DNA of 64,000 nucleotides from Sialis fuliginosa (lineage: Eukaryota; Arthropoda; Insecta; Megaloptera; Sialidae), in assembly GCA_961205875.1 (NCBI GenBank), contig OY540817.1, positions 14,543,001 through 14,607,000 of the forward strand. The letters run 5' to 3'. The notes beneath the pieces are model-generated. The model saw only the letters and a program-made list of their open reading frames with translations, did no database searches and was not told where the DNA came from. A program made the position numbers and the translations under genes. Positions 1 to 14,074 of this stretch are shown piece after piece (position 1 is the stretch's first letter; the number at the start of each line of letters is the position of its first letter).

Positions 1-195
1 TTACAGTGGTTCCAAAAAAAAATAATCATCATACTAGCAATTTAAACATTTGATTACTTACTGAATATGCTTCAATTAAACTATATACAATTCTTTATTA
101 GCATATTTATATATTTTATAAAACATGCTTACAGCAAAAATATGATTTCTCTAGAGAGATAATAAAAAATTTGATGTAGGTATTTTATTCAAACA

Positions 196-610
196 CTAGC
201 TGATACCCGCGGCTTCACTCGCGCGGATTTCTAAACTTCTACCCTCGTAATTACAACCCTCCATAAATGACAGGGGATGAAATATTAAATTTTTTTTATA
301 TTTTACTTTTCATTCATTATACAAAATCGTAAATATCTCGGTTCCTATGAGAGATAGGGGGTTGTTCCCCCCCTGCGACCCCCATCCCCGTAGTATTTTT
401 CCTGCCGGATTAAATAAAACTAATTGCAACACTCCATACAGGAGATGAAATAAAAAAACATTTTTTAATCATACACAAACTTTTATCCCCGTAGGGGTTG
501 GAGTGCTTACGTCATAAAAGGAAGACACTGTTGAAATTTCACTTTTCTAGGTCCAGGGGTTTCCGCTCGGCAATGATGAATCAGTCTGTCAGTCAGGAGA
601 CGTTATTATA
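196..610 (+). mobile_element. RTE-like non-LTR retrotransposon 3' tail or derived SINE
   Basis: It begins CTAGCTGATACCCGCGGCTT, a segment shared by very common insect repeats. It then shows a GC-rich middle (GTTGTTCCCCCCCTGCGACC) and ends with the tail motif ATGAATCAGTCTGTCAGTCA. These resemble the 3' regions of RTE-clade LINEs and their SINE relatives in insects. No coding capacity remains. The family call is from remembered motifs. Confidence 0.45.
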
Positions 611-1516
611 TGTAGGTACATATATAAATTATTTAATGACAATTATACAATACATGAAGAATACACATTTAATCAGAAAATAGTCAAAATGTGAGTTAAC
701 AAGCTTTATTAAACGTTATTTCTTAATTTTATAATAGTAATTAAACATGTGAAAAACCATCATAGCCGTTTAAAGTTTAACTTAAACATAAGTTGTGTAA
801 TTTTAATTAGTAAATCGCAATTATTTTTGTTTTATCCGATACACTGTGTATTCACTAATTTGTGGCGAAACGTCGGTTGATAATACAATAATAAAGAGGG
901 GGCGTGTACATAAAAGTCTCAAACCACGACTAAATTTTATTACATAATACAAATCGGTTCTATAACCTATTTAAATAATCGTGTTTCCTACTCTTAATTC
1001 ATCACCGTAACCCTTTTGACTATAAAAGATAAAAATGGTTGATAGTAAAGCGAAACAAACTAGTTAACTATTTAAGTGCATTGAACACGAAGAAGTGTAG
1101 TTTCATAGTTTTAAAATCATGTTTAGTTCAATTAATTGTATGTACATTTGTTATAATTTCCTACTTTGAAACTTTACTAACTTTTCCTAGTTTCTTAAGC
1201 ACCGCGATAAAGTCTATTAAATACGATAGTATCGCTATTGAGAATTTCATTTTCATATTAAATAGTACATGATTAATTTCATAAATGTTAAAGAGGTGTG
1301 TAAGAATCTTTTCCTATGAATTTATGGAAAACTTATATGATTAAGTATAGTTTTATTTAATATTAAATTTTATTTGCAGGTACATATATCGAATTTGGTG
1401 GTAGGCTCTATACTTATCACTAAAACGGTGGCACCTTTGTTTATCACGTTATTAAATTTCCTTACTACTGTGTTTGTTTTGTCGTACATACTACTCGGTC
1501 CTTCTTTGAAATAGTA
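611..1516. other. AT-rich non-coding stretch
   Basis: No gene was seen. The short piece at 861-895 (TGGCGAAACGTCGGTTGATA) resembles the segment after the hammerhead-like core of the element at 62379-62551. The rest is plain AT-rich sequence. Confidence 0.4.
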
Positions 1517-2044
1517 AGGTACTGGCGTCAGTTATGGCCGCTATAAGAACAAGGTTTACTGTTTTTGTGATTGACGGGCTTCTTTTTTGTAATTCTCATG
1601 AACTCATGTTACTAACAACACAAGTAACTCTTTATTTAATCAATTTAATTACCAAAGTCCGCAAATATAGTTTGTTTTTTAAATTATAGCCTTTTATTTT
1701 GTTTATGTTTTTTTTCTCTCCAGTAATCGATAAAGTAACATCAGTAAAGTGATGGGCACTTGCTAATGATTACAAAATAATAAGTACTATGACACAAAAT
1801 ATATAAAAGAAAGAATCGTCAAATTTGAAACAATGTAAAGCAGTTGCTATGATAATATAATAATAAATAAATAAATTATAATTATAATTAGTTTAAATGT
1901 ACACCATTTTAACACCTATTGACCGATTATCATCAAATCACGCTGTAAGACAGTTAAATATATATAGAGTAATATTCAGAAATGGTAGTAATCAAATATC
2001 AACAAATTTAAATTGAGTACATTTAATTAAAAAATAGCCATTAC
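1517..2044 (+). mobile_element. AGGTACTGG MITE family, copy 1 (right end missing)
   Basis: It starts with AGGTACTGGCGTCAG after TA, then GTTATGGCCGCTATAAGA, and follows the family consensus through TTTAATTAAAAAATAGCCAT. The last ~35 bp, including the right TIR, are absent and the sequence runs into a T tract. Non-coding. The family is a TIR element with TA target, like non-autonomous Tc1/mariner-type MITEs. Confidence 0.75.
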
Positions 2045-2307
2045 TTTTTTTTACATGATAGTAAATGTGTAAATGAAACTAGTCCAGATTCGATACTCTA
2101 TAACAATATATAAACTCAGAAAGACTAAAAACTCAAAGGGTTGTTTCAAAAGTTCTTGGGAATGTTAAAAGCAAATTAAAATACTTTTTTATATTTATAG
2201 ATACCTTTAAGTTACATTTACCCAAAAGTTCCCGTTTTTTCATTTGTTTTAAAACTTATCGATCTGGTTTGTACAATGTTCCAGAGAGTTGTTATTCTTG
2301 TATTTGA

Positions 2308-2488
2308 GATATAGGTTCCCAAACTTATTTGATCCACTACCCCCTTTTCTTATTTATTCATATACATATCTAATGTAATATAATAATAATAATATATAAT
2401 ATATTTTGCAAATAATAAGCCCACCAGGGCTCCCTTTGTCCCCCCAATACTGAAAAAGGAGCCGAGGACCGCAATTTGGGAAGCAGTG
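2308..2488 (+). mobile_element. Short hAT-like MITE
   Basis: The left end reads AGGTTCCCAAACTTATTTGA then TCCACTACCCCC, and the right end reads GCAATTTGGGAAGCAGTG. Read from either side, the ends resemble the common hAT terminus CAGTGGTTCCCAAACTT. The element is about 180 bp and has no coding content. The left terminus is degraded and no clear 8-bp duplication is visible. Confidence 0.5.
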
Positions 2489-4492
2489 AATTTTATATTA
2501 AACGATTGTTTTGTATCAAAATCTGCAAAACTAAATTGACGAAAACCTTTTTTTTAAATTGAACGTAAACTTATTTTAAAAATAACGGTATATATATTTT
2601 CTAACATAAATTTAATTTTGTACTTTCAAAATGACAACATTTAAGGTACCTCTGTGTTGGTGGTAATATACAAACAAGCGAGTTGTTTTTGTCAGAGTTA
2701 GGAACGAATGTAGCGAGCTCGAGACATTAAAATAAATAAACGACATAGGATTTGGTTTGACTGTACAATTGATGACGCTATTATAATCTTGTCTCCGTTT
2801 TCCTGGCCCGGTGTTCCTCAACTTCGCATTTATATTCCTCAATTTGATACTTTATGATCTCATTTTCATTATAATCAAAATCTGTTTTTTTTTTCGTTTT
2901 TCTTCATCTTGAATTCAGATTTCATTTTTTTGTACTTGATAATTTATTTAAAATTTAGGAGAACTGATTTTTTTTCGCATTTATTTATTTAATTTTTGAT
3001 TTTAATTTAATAATTTATAGAAGGCCTATATAATAATAATAAATGTAAATTTTGCCGGTTATTTCTTTGATATTAATTAATTTAAAATAAAAAGCAAATC
3101 ATTCCTTTAATTTCCAAAAATATCCGGTTGTTTAAAAATAATTACACCATTTTAGTTGACCCAGAAGTCATATAAAAATTATATATAGCAGATTTTCACC
3201 AGGCCAGTTCTCGAGGAAGTGTTACCTTCTACATTCTTGAATTGCGCAGTTATTGTTCCTGTTTTATCCCTTAATTGGTATCGAGAGGGCTGGACGGACT
3301 CCACAGATCATGTTTTGAGGTTATTTTCTAAAAATGTAAGCCTTGTGCGCACCCGCCATTTTAAGTAATCTTATTACGTCGCGACGTTCGGCGCTGTAGC
3401 ACTTTCAGGGACGGAGGTACCTATATGCGTGTTGAGGGCCGGCTGATCCCCCACTAAACCAGTTGATTTTTTCTTTAATTGTTAATTATATAGAGGCATA
3501 TAAACATGTTTTTTTAAAATTAGTTCATATTAGATAAAGAAAAAATCTTTCCTAAAGTTTTTGTAGGTACCTAAAAATATTTTTAAAAAATTGTAATTAA
3601 TTTTGATCTCTCGTTGAAGATAATTTAGTAAAATAATGGTAATAAAAACTAGTTGATTACATAAAATGTATTATTAACCTTTTATAAACGGTTATCCAGT
3701 CTCATTTTTGAAATTAGCTTTTCAAAAGATAATCTTCAGTGGGGGCCGCAAATACTCCACGAAACCAGTAACGTTTGTAAAATTTACGAAACCAGTTAAG
3801 GGTTAAAAAAGATGGATGTCATCAAATATGAAATATACACTATGTGTAATTAATGCGCTCACTCACGCCCTTTGTTAATGCGGCACCTACGAGTCGAGAG
3901 CGACACAAGGAAAGACGGGATAAGGCGAACTTGCCTCCTTAAATATTCATAAAAAATTAAGCAAGGTCACTATTCAACCAAAACCAACACATTTTCAACA
4001 CAAAAGTAAAAATATATACAATAATATATTTCCATTTACTTTTTACTGCATATAACAAAAACGCAACCGATTTATCAAAAACAATATTTTCTCTAGAAGA
4101 AGACATAGTACATCTACTATAAACATACATATTTTCTTATAACTAGCAATATTTTAAAATAACACATAAATATAAACTTTTTTTCAAATTAAAACTTTTT
4201 TATTACATTCAATTCATCATCAAAGTTTTGTGTTTATATTTTTCTCGTAATAATAACTGCTTTAGGGTTTATAATATGCCGTACATAAATTTCAAGCAGG
4301 TTTCATGTATTTTTAGAATACCTACACATATGTTTATTTATATGATAAAAACAACAGATGATGACAATTAAATACCATATTAATAACTTCTTTTTATTTT
4401 AACTTTGTATTCGTTTATTAATAGTCTATTTGTTTTGTTATGAATTTTTTGACATTAAACATTGAAATACTAGTGTAATTAATAATTATATA
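2489..4492. other. Non-coding stretch with one GC-richer block
   Basis: Mostly AT-rich. A block at about 3180-3460 is GC-richer, including GCGCACCCGCCATT, ACGTCGCGACGTTCGGCGC and GGGCCGGCTGATCCCCCACT. A second, weaker block lies at 3870-3935. No open frame or known repeat was recognised in either. Confidence 0.35.
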
Positions 4493-4662
4493 AGAAGGTA
4501 AGTTCCAAAACTCGCTCGTTCTTTTTTTTAATCGAGATGCAACGGATTTTGAAAGCGGTTCAAACTGACATTACCATATGAAAGAATGTCGAAAATTCTT
4601 TCAAAACCCACTGCATCTCAAATTTTTTAAAAGGAACGAACGTGTTTTGGAACTCGACTCCT
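4493..4662. mobile_element. 170-bp foldback MITE with TA flanks
   Basis: Arms AGAAGGTAAGTTCCAAAACT and, on the other strand, AGGAGTCGAGTTCCAAAACA continue inwards through CGTTC and GAGATGCA to TTTTGAAAG. The whole element folds into one imperfect hairpin. TA (TATA) abuts both ends. Non-coding. Confidence 0.7.
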
Positions 4663-7600
4663 TATATGGATCATTCCACATCAACTGATGACTTTTCTCT
4701 CTTTTTTAATTGATTTTTTTTTAAATATAGGATTTAATCTAATTGTAATTAGAATAAAATTTAAAGTTATGAAATTATATTTTTATAACTACTTTTTTAC
4801 TCCACAATGGAAATAAGTTATAATACCCTAACAAAAATTTGTCATTATATTTAAGAGTTCTTTAGAATAAGTTTTTTTTTATAAAATTAAACTTTCAGTT
4901 TATTAAGCTTTAAATTTTTCACAAATTTTTTTTATGATTTTCTCTTTTATTATAATAAAAGTCGAAATTGTAATATACATTCATAAAACTAATAAAAACC
5001 TGAAGCAGTTATTGCTTTTTTATCTTTAGAAGCAAAGGATCAATATTAACATCATATTAATTTTTATAAGCAGATGGTAACAATAATTTTTTAAGGTACT
5101 GTTTAGAATCCGACTGTTTATGTTCTAAATACGTAGGTAGTACATCAGAACGCCATCACAAATACGTTGATTTGACATTAAATATGAAGCTTCCTAACAG
5201 TGAAAGTTTTCATCAAAATCGACAAACGAATAGACATAATATAAACAGATAGAAATTATCAATATTTAACAATGAATTTTACATTGCTTGCACAACGATA
5301 CGTAGACTGAAAGAAGTCATATGTAAAGGTTGCCATGTATGTATTGTAAAGTCAAGAAGCTCTGAATACTTTTAAAAATAGATATATATTTGTAAAAGAA
5401 AGACTACAAATACGATTTTTTTTCCAATAGTAAATAAAAGAAATATTTATTAACTACGTATACATCAGATACTAAAATTAGAAAACACACAGTACTTACA
5501 TCATTTTGAAATTTGAACGATTTTTTATGGCATATTATTAGATTAAAATAACGGTGGGTTAAATCTCATCGATGTTTTATATGTATGTATGTGATGTATT
5601 TACAAAAAAATGTCGACTATATGTCAATAATCAATAAATTAAAAAATATAGCAAAGTAATAGCAAATATTTGACGAGTTATACTGCGTTGAAATGAGTTC
5701 TGTAAATCTGAAAATTATTACATCAAAAGTTAAAATACGTTCGACAAAATTACTCTCTGAAAATTATGTCAATATTTCATATTGAAAAAATATTTGATAT
5801 TATTAAGTAAATAATAATATATAAACATTGGCTGATTAAAACATAATTATTTTTGTTGATGAATTAAATACATTAACAGATTAATTGTAACCAGTTTAGG
5901 CCTTTTATGTTTGTATTCATTCGTTGTAAATATTACATCAAAAAAATAAATATGTTTGTCATGTGGTTATGCGGTATTTACAGTTTTTTACTGAATATTT
6001 TTTGTTTTACTTTTTATAAAACAATAAAAAAATTATCTACAGTCAACTGTCGAAATACAACGAGTTGCATCTTTGTTTTTGTTTTTTAATAGCAAATTCT
6101 ATATGTAGTTAACTTCTTTATTGACAAAAATGCAAATGCAGTTTAAAGTCAGAGTATTTTTTGTAAAAAACACACGTTTTACTATTGCACAACCCCCCAG
6201 AGGGCTAGCGTAATAATAATACATAGTTAAAAACTTTCTCAACAAAATACTTTTTCATATATAAAAAACCGCATCAAAATCCGACCCCACGTTGAAAAGT
6301 TATGGAGCCACAGATAGACACACATACATACAGCCAAACATATTATACATACACCAGTTTATACAGACTTTTGAAAAGTTAGTTGCATTACCCCGCCACT
6401 GGTCGATAGTATCTTTTTTATCGCACATAATTCTCGTTGAACTTTATTGTATTTGATGTCATAAAATGCTAATGAAAAATAAAAAAAATCGCAAAGGACT
6501 GAATCATCGGAGTTGCATGATATAGCTGATAGCACAAGAAATAATCCTTGCGGATACTAAAGTGTAGCAATAAATCTGAAAGTTTTATTTTGCTGCGTGC
6601 AGGAGACACTGCATTTCTGCTCTCAATTCAAATGAAACTTCCGCTGAAACTAACTTAAATGATTTATGTGCAAATACCTACACAAAAACTTATTTCATAT
6701 ATTTTTTCTAAATTTAATTCGATATCTTAAAGTATTTATATAACGGTCATATTTCAAAACTATTAAGTTCCATTATTTGGCTATAATTTATAAGATTATT
6801 ATACTTGAAGAGGATTAATAGTTGTCAAAACAAAAAAGTTCGAATTTTTTCGACTTGTTAATTTTTGTAACAATGGAAAAAACCAGCCGTTCTGACAATG
6901 AGTACAACAAAAAAAGCTTCACGTGTCTTATTCTCTATTTAGAATTTAATTATTATTTATTTTACATTATTTTTACATCTTTTAATTAATAATGGTTAGT
7001 AAAAAGTTAACTTAAATTTTTTTTCTCGATATCTTCAAAATTTGAAATGATATTGTTGACTCATGTATTTGTCGTTGATAGTATTACCAAAATTTATAGC
7101 CAATACTTGCCGATTAGAGTAAAGTAGCTTTTCTCTTCCTTGCTGGCGGCATTTTTGAATTAATTAAATAAAATTGAGTCAAGTTCTACAGATATCGACT
7201 TACATTTTGACATTTCGAATAGATAGGTTCCAAAAAAAAATAGTATTATCTTAAATTTAAGTAAATGACGCTCTTCCATCATATAAATTTATTTTGTTAA
7301 ATATTTATATATATTTTTTTAACCCTCGAAAGATAAAAAAATCAGTAGTCTATTTTCTTAATTTATTAATCTAATGTTATCTTTTTTGGGTAGATTAGTT
7401 TTAAAAAAAATCTGACAATCTACTGAAATATGCAATGCACCGTTTGAGTTCGCAGAATTGATAAAACAACACAACATAGTGAAAGCTAAATTAAGTATGA
7501 ATAAATAATTCTGTCATACCAACAATTATACCTACTAAAGAAATATAGCATTACAAATAAAAAATACGTAAAATCTACATTGTGCCATTGTACAATGTAC

Positions 7601-7996
7601 ATATTTTATATTTTATCCGCTTATTTACAAAAACAAAAGCCTAATTCGTAAGTACCATTGGCTTACAAACAATTGTAAAAAATCATCATAAAACATTTAA
7701 GAGTTAAATAAAAGAAGTTGTGTGAAGGAAACAATTGATAAACACGGAATTATCACAGAATTGTGGTATCCTTCAAGACGAAAATCCTTACGACTATCAT
7801 TTGAAAACTGTAGCAATAAATTTTAAACTTTTATTATTTCAGTCTGTGCAAAAGACAGGCCCCTACCCCATTTTATCCTTTCTTGTGTATTTCATTTACT
7901 CAGTAGCGACTCGAAACTAAAATAAATAAATATATGAAGAATCGAGGAATCACTTACAATATTATTCACAAAAAGGGTAATATTCAATGTTATATA
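4663..7996. other. AT-rich non-coding stretch
   Basis: No gene, tRNA or clear mobile element was recognised on either strand. Short open frames here (for example 5907-6089) have AT-driven composition and no recognisable motif. Confidence 0.35.
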
Positions 7997-8451
7997 AGGT
8001 ACTGGCACCAGTCTTGGCTACTTTAAGAGTAAAGTATACTGTTTTTTTTTTTGTAAATGTCACTGATAAAACAAGTACGTTTTTTCTCCAGTAATGGATA
8101 AAGTAAAACCAGTATTGGCACTCAATGATGGACACTTGTTAATGATTGCAAAATGATAAGTACATACTACGACACAAAAAGTTTTAAAATAAATAATTGT
8201 TAAATTAAAAACAGATGATATAATAATATAATAATTAACAAATAGATTACATTAATAATTAGTTTAAATATCCACCATGTTGACACCCATTGACCGATTG
8301 TTATCAAATTAAGCTGTTTTACAGTTAAGTGTCTATAGATTATGATTCAGTAATAGCAGTAATCAAATATCAACAAATATTTTTAATTTAGTACATTTAA
8401 TTAAACAAAAATCCAACACTAGGGTATGATCCAAGACTGGTGCCAGTATTA
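7997..8451 (+). mobile_element. AGGTACTGG MITE family, copy 2
   Basis: Both ends are present: AGGTACTGGCACCAGTCTTG on the left and CCAAGACTGGTGCCAGTATT on the right, the inner parts being perfect inverted repeats. TATA abuts the left end and a TATA-containing sequence the right. Internally shorter than copy 5. Non-coding. Confidence 0.85.
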
Positions 8452-8895
8452 TATAACGTTGTAAAAATTGAACATTAAAAGACCATTAAAAAATATTTTG
8501 AAGCTTGAATCCTATACTTTATAATGCTTTTATGGATCTTAAAGACATTTGTATATTAATATCTTGTAGAGTTAAGTTAGTACGTTTATAGCCGTCAGAA
8601 GATAGGAGCCCAAATATGATTGATGAAAAAATATTCAATATGATCAGATATTCAATTTTTTGTTCAAGCAACTAATCATACCAATGTCAATAATGTTGTA
8701 TAGTCTATAAGCACATTTAGAATTGATTTACATTTTTTGTGGGGGAGGGACGAGTAATTCTTATTTAAACTAAACATTTATATTAAACGTTAATTATTAA
8801 AGTTTTTTGGAATTAAATTTACTATCGGTGTTGTAAATAATTGCTGTAGAAGCTAAATTCTTAAATAAAAATTTGAAAAAAAAAAACATTTTTAA

Positions 8896-9075
8896 AGTTA
8901 GTTTAAATGTCCACCATTTTGACACTTATTGGCTGATTGTTCCCAAATTAAGCTGTTTTACAGTTAGGTGTCCTTTGATTCAGTAATGGTAATAATCAAA
9001 TAACAACTAATATTTCTAATTTAGTACATTTATTTTAAAAGAAGCCAACACTGGGGTATGATCCATGACAGTACC
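8896..9075 (+). mobile_element. AGGTACTGG MITE family, copy 3 (right half)
   Basis: Matches the right half of the family from AGTTTAAATGTCCACCATTT to the end CATGACAGTACCT followed by TA. The left half is absent. It lies only ~450 bp from copy 2 in the same orientation. Confidence 0.75.
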
Positions 9076-9850
9076 TTATATCGGATTTAGATATAATAAG
9101 GATTTCATTTTTATTTCAGACATATGCAAATATTTGCTACAAAATCGTAAGTTTGTAATTGTTTTTTTGTAACAAACCAAAAAGAAAACAGTCAAATCTA
9201 ATAAGCGTCATATTTACAAGAAAAAAAGTATTTACTAATTTGTTGCAATATTAACAGGAGTAGTGAAAATCCGGTTTGTAATATAAAAAACTAAATATGC
9301 GTTTAATCTATAAAATATTTATCGTAACGAGCCACTACTGGCCTGTTCTAATGAAAGTTTTCTGTTTATTTCAAACACTTAGGCATGTATACGCGCGCAT
9401 CGCCTAATCGAGAAAAATATTAAAAAAGTTTGTATAAGCCTGGATATATAACCAGCAGGAAGGAACTTTTTATTGTTTAATTATTTACAATAAGTAATTC
9501 TTAACTGTCATGCTAAAACGAGAAAATCGACAGTGGCAGCGGTTAGTTGTAATTAGACATGATTCATATTGCATATTTAAAACGCGTATTGCTTCAAAGT
9601 AATTTTTTATTTCATATAATTAGATTATGCGGTTCATACCGTTTTAAAATCTCTATTCTTGTTTGTTATTAAATACTTGTAATCTTCGTACCATAAAAAT
9701 TGTTATTGTTTTCTTAATACGCTGTTTTGAAAGAATTGTTTTACTTTTTAATTAAAAAAATAACCGTTTTGTACTTATTGTTAGATACGAATATATATAA
9801 CTAAAAAAATTATGAATTTTATAAGGCATTGGCTACTACATATGTATATA
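9076..9850. other. AT-rich non-coding stretch
   Basis: No gene or recognised repeat. A mildly GC-richer patch (9360-9420, containing ACGCGCGCATCGCC) has no open frame. Confidence 0.35.
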
Positions 9851-10402
9851 AAACGGTACTGGTTATAAGAAACGACGGGGTTTTATAAAAAAAGACCAAA
9901 TCTGTTGGACGCGTCACAGTCGTTATCATTACGATTTATAAAAAAAATTATTTCAAAATTTTTCATAAACTATTTTTGCTACAGTGTCGCTATAATTTTT
10001 ATTGAAAGTACTAATTGAATGTAGGATTCTGATTTTTTCAGATTTTTTGAGTTGATGGTTTAGAAATTAGAGGGAAGTGGGGACGTTCTGATAATGATAT
10101 TGAAAAGCAAATATATTGTGGTTGAAGGGTTAAAATCAAAAGGTCATACAACATTTTTTGTTGCATTTTAGGAAACCTATCTATCAATGGGATAGGTGAA
10201 AACAACATTGAATATACTTTTCAATCCATGAGAAGGGGGTGCAAAATTTTTTTTTTACATAATCTCTCCATTTCTGTTTTTTGGTTATCAATCTTCGTCC
10301 GTATACCAAATTTCATCTTAATCGGTATAAAATTTATATAGACGGACGGACAGTGCGAAACTATGATATAAGGGTTCCTAGTTTTCTACGGAACCTTAAA
10401 AA
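9851..10402 (+). mobile_element. Insect repeat with AAACGG start and TACGGAACC end, copy 1
   Basis: Shares long stretches with 28281-28707: ACGATTTATAAA, CATAAACTATTTTTGCTA, TTGAAAGTACTAATT, TTGGTTATCAATCTTCGTCC-type sequence, CCAAATTTCATCTTAATCGG, and the end GTTTTCTACGGAACCTTAAA with an A tail. This is a widespread insect interspersed repeat that I recognise by its ends; whether it is a SINE or a LINE tail is uncertain. This copy has extra internal sequence, some of which recurs near 21740-21800. Confidence 0.65.
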
Positions 10403-13400
10403 GCAGTGTTTTTGAAATAAGATAAGTACAAAAATATTAGATTATAGATTCTGATTAAGAAAATTAACGCAGGATTGAAGATAATTCTCCGTTAAATATC
10501 TATTTTTCTATTGCATAAAATATTTCCCTAAAAAAACGCTAGAGTAATTTAACCGGCCACGAATGCTTGTTTTTCCTTTTTTTCCTTAATACTTTTTCTC
10601 TCTAACCACTACGGTTGTCAAAGATAAATAAACGCAACAATTTCGTATACGAGATAAGAAGCGGACAAAATCCATTAACTAATCCATATCATGATAAGCA
10701 AGCAAACAAAATATTCAAATATAAGAAAATCATTTCAAATTACGTAAGTTGCGCTATATTTTTTAAATCTTACTTATTTTAAATTGTGTTGTAAATAATA
10801 CAATTTTTTTTAATCCTTTTGATTATAGAAAGGGCATTAAATCACTATAGTTAATTAAAAATACCCTCGAAGAACTTGATTATTACCTTATAAATATTCC
10901 ATTACGTTCTTGAAAATAAATAATAGGAATAATATTTGGCATAAGTCATAATTTTCACACATTTTTATTTGATTCCAAGCATAAATTTTAGATACATAGC
11001 GAAAGCTATATACTTATTTTATCGCTCTTGAAAATGGAAGATAAATTTTAGTACATGTACCAAAAGTATAAGTATAAACGTGAATATATAAATTATTTAA
11101 GAGACTTTAATATTTCGTATCTACAATTGAGCCATTTAGTTAACTATATTTTGTTTATTTTCTAATTTTGGTATTCGAGATTTTAATTAATTGACTGTAA
11201 ATATAAAATACTTTTATAGAAATCGAATCCTTTATGTTATCTATAGATTACAAACTAGTTTTTAACCACCTTTTAACTATCAAATATACATTTAACACCA
11301 TCCTGAAGAGAAACTGTATAATTTGTTTGTTGTTGCAATGATTTTGATTAATTGGTAGTTCTTTATTATATCGATTAATAATCAATCAATTATTGCTTGA
11401 TTTTATAGTAACGTTTATTAAATAAAACTATCAATATGGTATATAAAATATACCATCCTCTTGTAGTTTAGAGCAACCTCTTTCTAACAAGGGTAAGATA
11501 AAAGGAATAGACCTTTGCTAAAAATTATTATGGCTTGACTACAGGGTCAAACGGACGACTCCCTTTGCACTTGGCCGGCTTGTCAAACGGGAGTTAAGTA
11601 GAATTCAATAGAATATTGGATCCGTGCATGTATTGCTCTTCCTGGAACAATTTCTGCTGTATTTTAGTACGGAGCTTGCAATATTTTATAAGGGACAAGG
11701 AGATTATTCGAGTATAATGTATATGTATATTATGTATAATGAAGTAAGGTGAAGTTTAATCGTATTTTATGATCGATTTGTCAGTTTTGGTAAGTTGCTG
11801 AGAACCAAACAAATACTTCTTGGAAGTAAGTTAGTTTTAAGTTTGGGTAAGATTGTTTTTTGGCTTTTGATTGAAGGTAAGTAAGACACTTGAGATGTTT
11901 CTGACTAAAATAATAAATTTAATTTTTGATCAAATTTTTGTAGTTATTTAAATGAAATTAAAATTATTGAAATGGGGAAGTGCTTAATTTCAATATATTA
12001 GTTTTAGTTATTACGAGTACTAAGAATTAGAAATTTACATACTTATTAAGTTAGGTTGTTTTTGGATTCATAATGTAGAGTCGCATGCAGAAGTGGTCGA
12101 CTAGTTTTCATTCAAATTCGCTTATCATAAATTTAGTAAGCTGCTCCCATTTGATTATTATAATATTTAAATCATTTCTCCATGTACCAAACAAACACAG
12201 ATATTTTGAAACTCATTTGCTAGATAAAGAAGTACTCTTCGTTTATAGTACTCATATATATTCGTGCGATTAAATTATTATGTAATTTACTGAAAATGTT
12301 GTGGTAATAAATATGTGGTATTCCGAATTTTGGTATTTAAATATGTTAAACTTGTTTAAAATTAATATATGAAATGGACGTATATTTGTGCTTTTATTTA
12401 AAATGATGTAACTATATCCTAGAAAAAGATAACCGACGATGTTTGTCTTAATATTTGCGCATCTGTTGTAAGTGATTCTGACCTTTAGGGTGGGAGACGA
12501 ATTCTGAAACCCATAGTACATAGACTAATATTGTTGGTGATATCTTTAACAGGTATTTTAAAGGCAATAGAAGGTTAAATTAATTTTTAAGATATTTATA
12601 AACTAAAATTTAAATAATTTTCTTGATATTAATATTAATTTTAAAAGAACATTGAAAGTATAAGAAATATTTTTGTGTCTTTGTATTTTACAGGTTTTCC
12701 ATTAATTACATATTTATTTAATAATTTATTCAACACATTCCAATTAATGTAGTAATTATATGAATGTAGATGAGAATATAATATATACAGTAAAAAATTG
12801 ATTTCATATTTTTGAATCTATTTTATGTATAGACGGAGTTTTAGGTAAAATTCAAAAATGATTTTAAAAACACTGACATTATAAAATATATTTATGTTTT
12901 ATAAGGAAAGTATTTAAGAATATATATTATGATCTTAAAAGTGTCGCATCTGTCGATTTTTTTTCATCGTTGTAATCTCTTAAAACGAGTTAGTAAATTT
13001 AACCAAATAGCCATTTTCCTTCTTTATCTCGCTTGTCAAGATGTATAAAAAATATTTTTTAAACATCGAATTCTTTGTGAAAAACATTTTTAATATCTTA
13101 TTTCCTACCGTTGAAGAAAACTCCAAATTACTTTTGTTTAAGTTTTATATATAAACTTATAATTAAATTATAATACCTTATACAAGGAAAATGTGTTTTC
13201 CACATTCTATTTCGGGGAAATTCTCTTATGAAACCAACATGTTATTTTTATAACAGAAAATATTTTAAATCAACAATTAATTTTTATTATTTTTATATAA
13301 ATAACTTACATATATATTTTAGCAGTAAGGTAAATGTAGAAAAGTTATTCGCAAGCCAAAACAACCAAACTTTAAAAAATTAAATTATTATTTTAAAATG

Positions 13401-13627
13401 TTTTATTTACCCTACCAGACTGAAATGTGGAAAATATGCAAAATATTCTAATATATTCTTCTATAATTTGTGTACCATGTAAATAATAATATTTCTAACT
13501 TGTTTCCCTGATTAAAATAGAAAATACAATTTAAATCAGTTAGTTATTTACATCATATTTTTTATAGGTTCTAATATACATAACCACTAATATTATTAAA
13601 TTTGAATTACATTATAGTAGCTATATA
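10403..13627. other. AT-rich non-coding stretch
   Basis: No host gene or clear element. A slightly GC-richer patch at about 11540-11650 (GGTCAAACGGACGACTCC and CTTGGCCGGCTTGTCAAACG) has no coding signal that I recognise. The 83-codon frame at 12270-12521 has no known motif. Confidence 0.35.
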
Positions 13628-14074
13628 AGGTACTGGCACCAGTTATGGCCGCTATAAGATCAAGGTTTACTGTTTCGGTGATTGACGGGCTTTTTTTGTA
13701 ATTATCATGAACTCATGTTACTTATAAAACAAGTAACTCTTTATTTAATCAATTTAATTACCAAAGTACGCAAATATAGTTTGTTTTTTAAATTATTGCC
13801 TTTTATTTTGTTTATGTCTTTTCTCCAGTAATGGATAAAGTAAAACTAGTAATGAGCACGCAGTGATGGTCACTTGCTAATGATTACAAAATAATAAGTA
13901 CTACGACACAAAAGATATAAAAGAAAGAATCGTCAAATTTGAAGGACAGTTAAATGTATAGAGATTAATATTCAGAAATGTTAATAATCAAATATCAATA
14001 AATATTTCTAATTCAATACATTTAATTAAAAAATAGCCATTACTGGGGTAATATCCAAGACTGGTACCAGTACC
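13628..14074 (+). mobile_element. AGGTACTGG MITE family, copy 4
   Basis: Left end AGGTACTGGCACCAGTTATG then GCCGCTATAAGA; right end ATCCAAGACTGGTACCAGTA. The left end is preceded by TATATA. Together with copy 5 it defines both termini. It lacks an internal block present in copy 1. Non-coding. Confidence 0.85.
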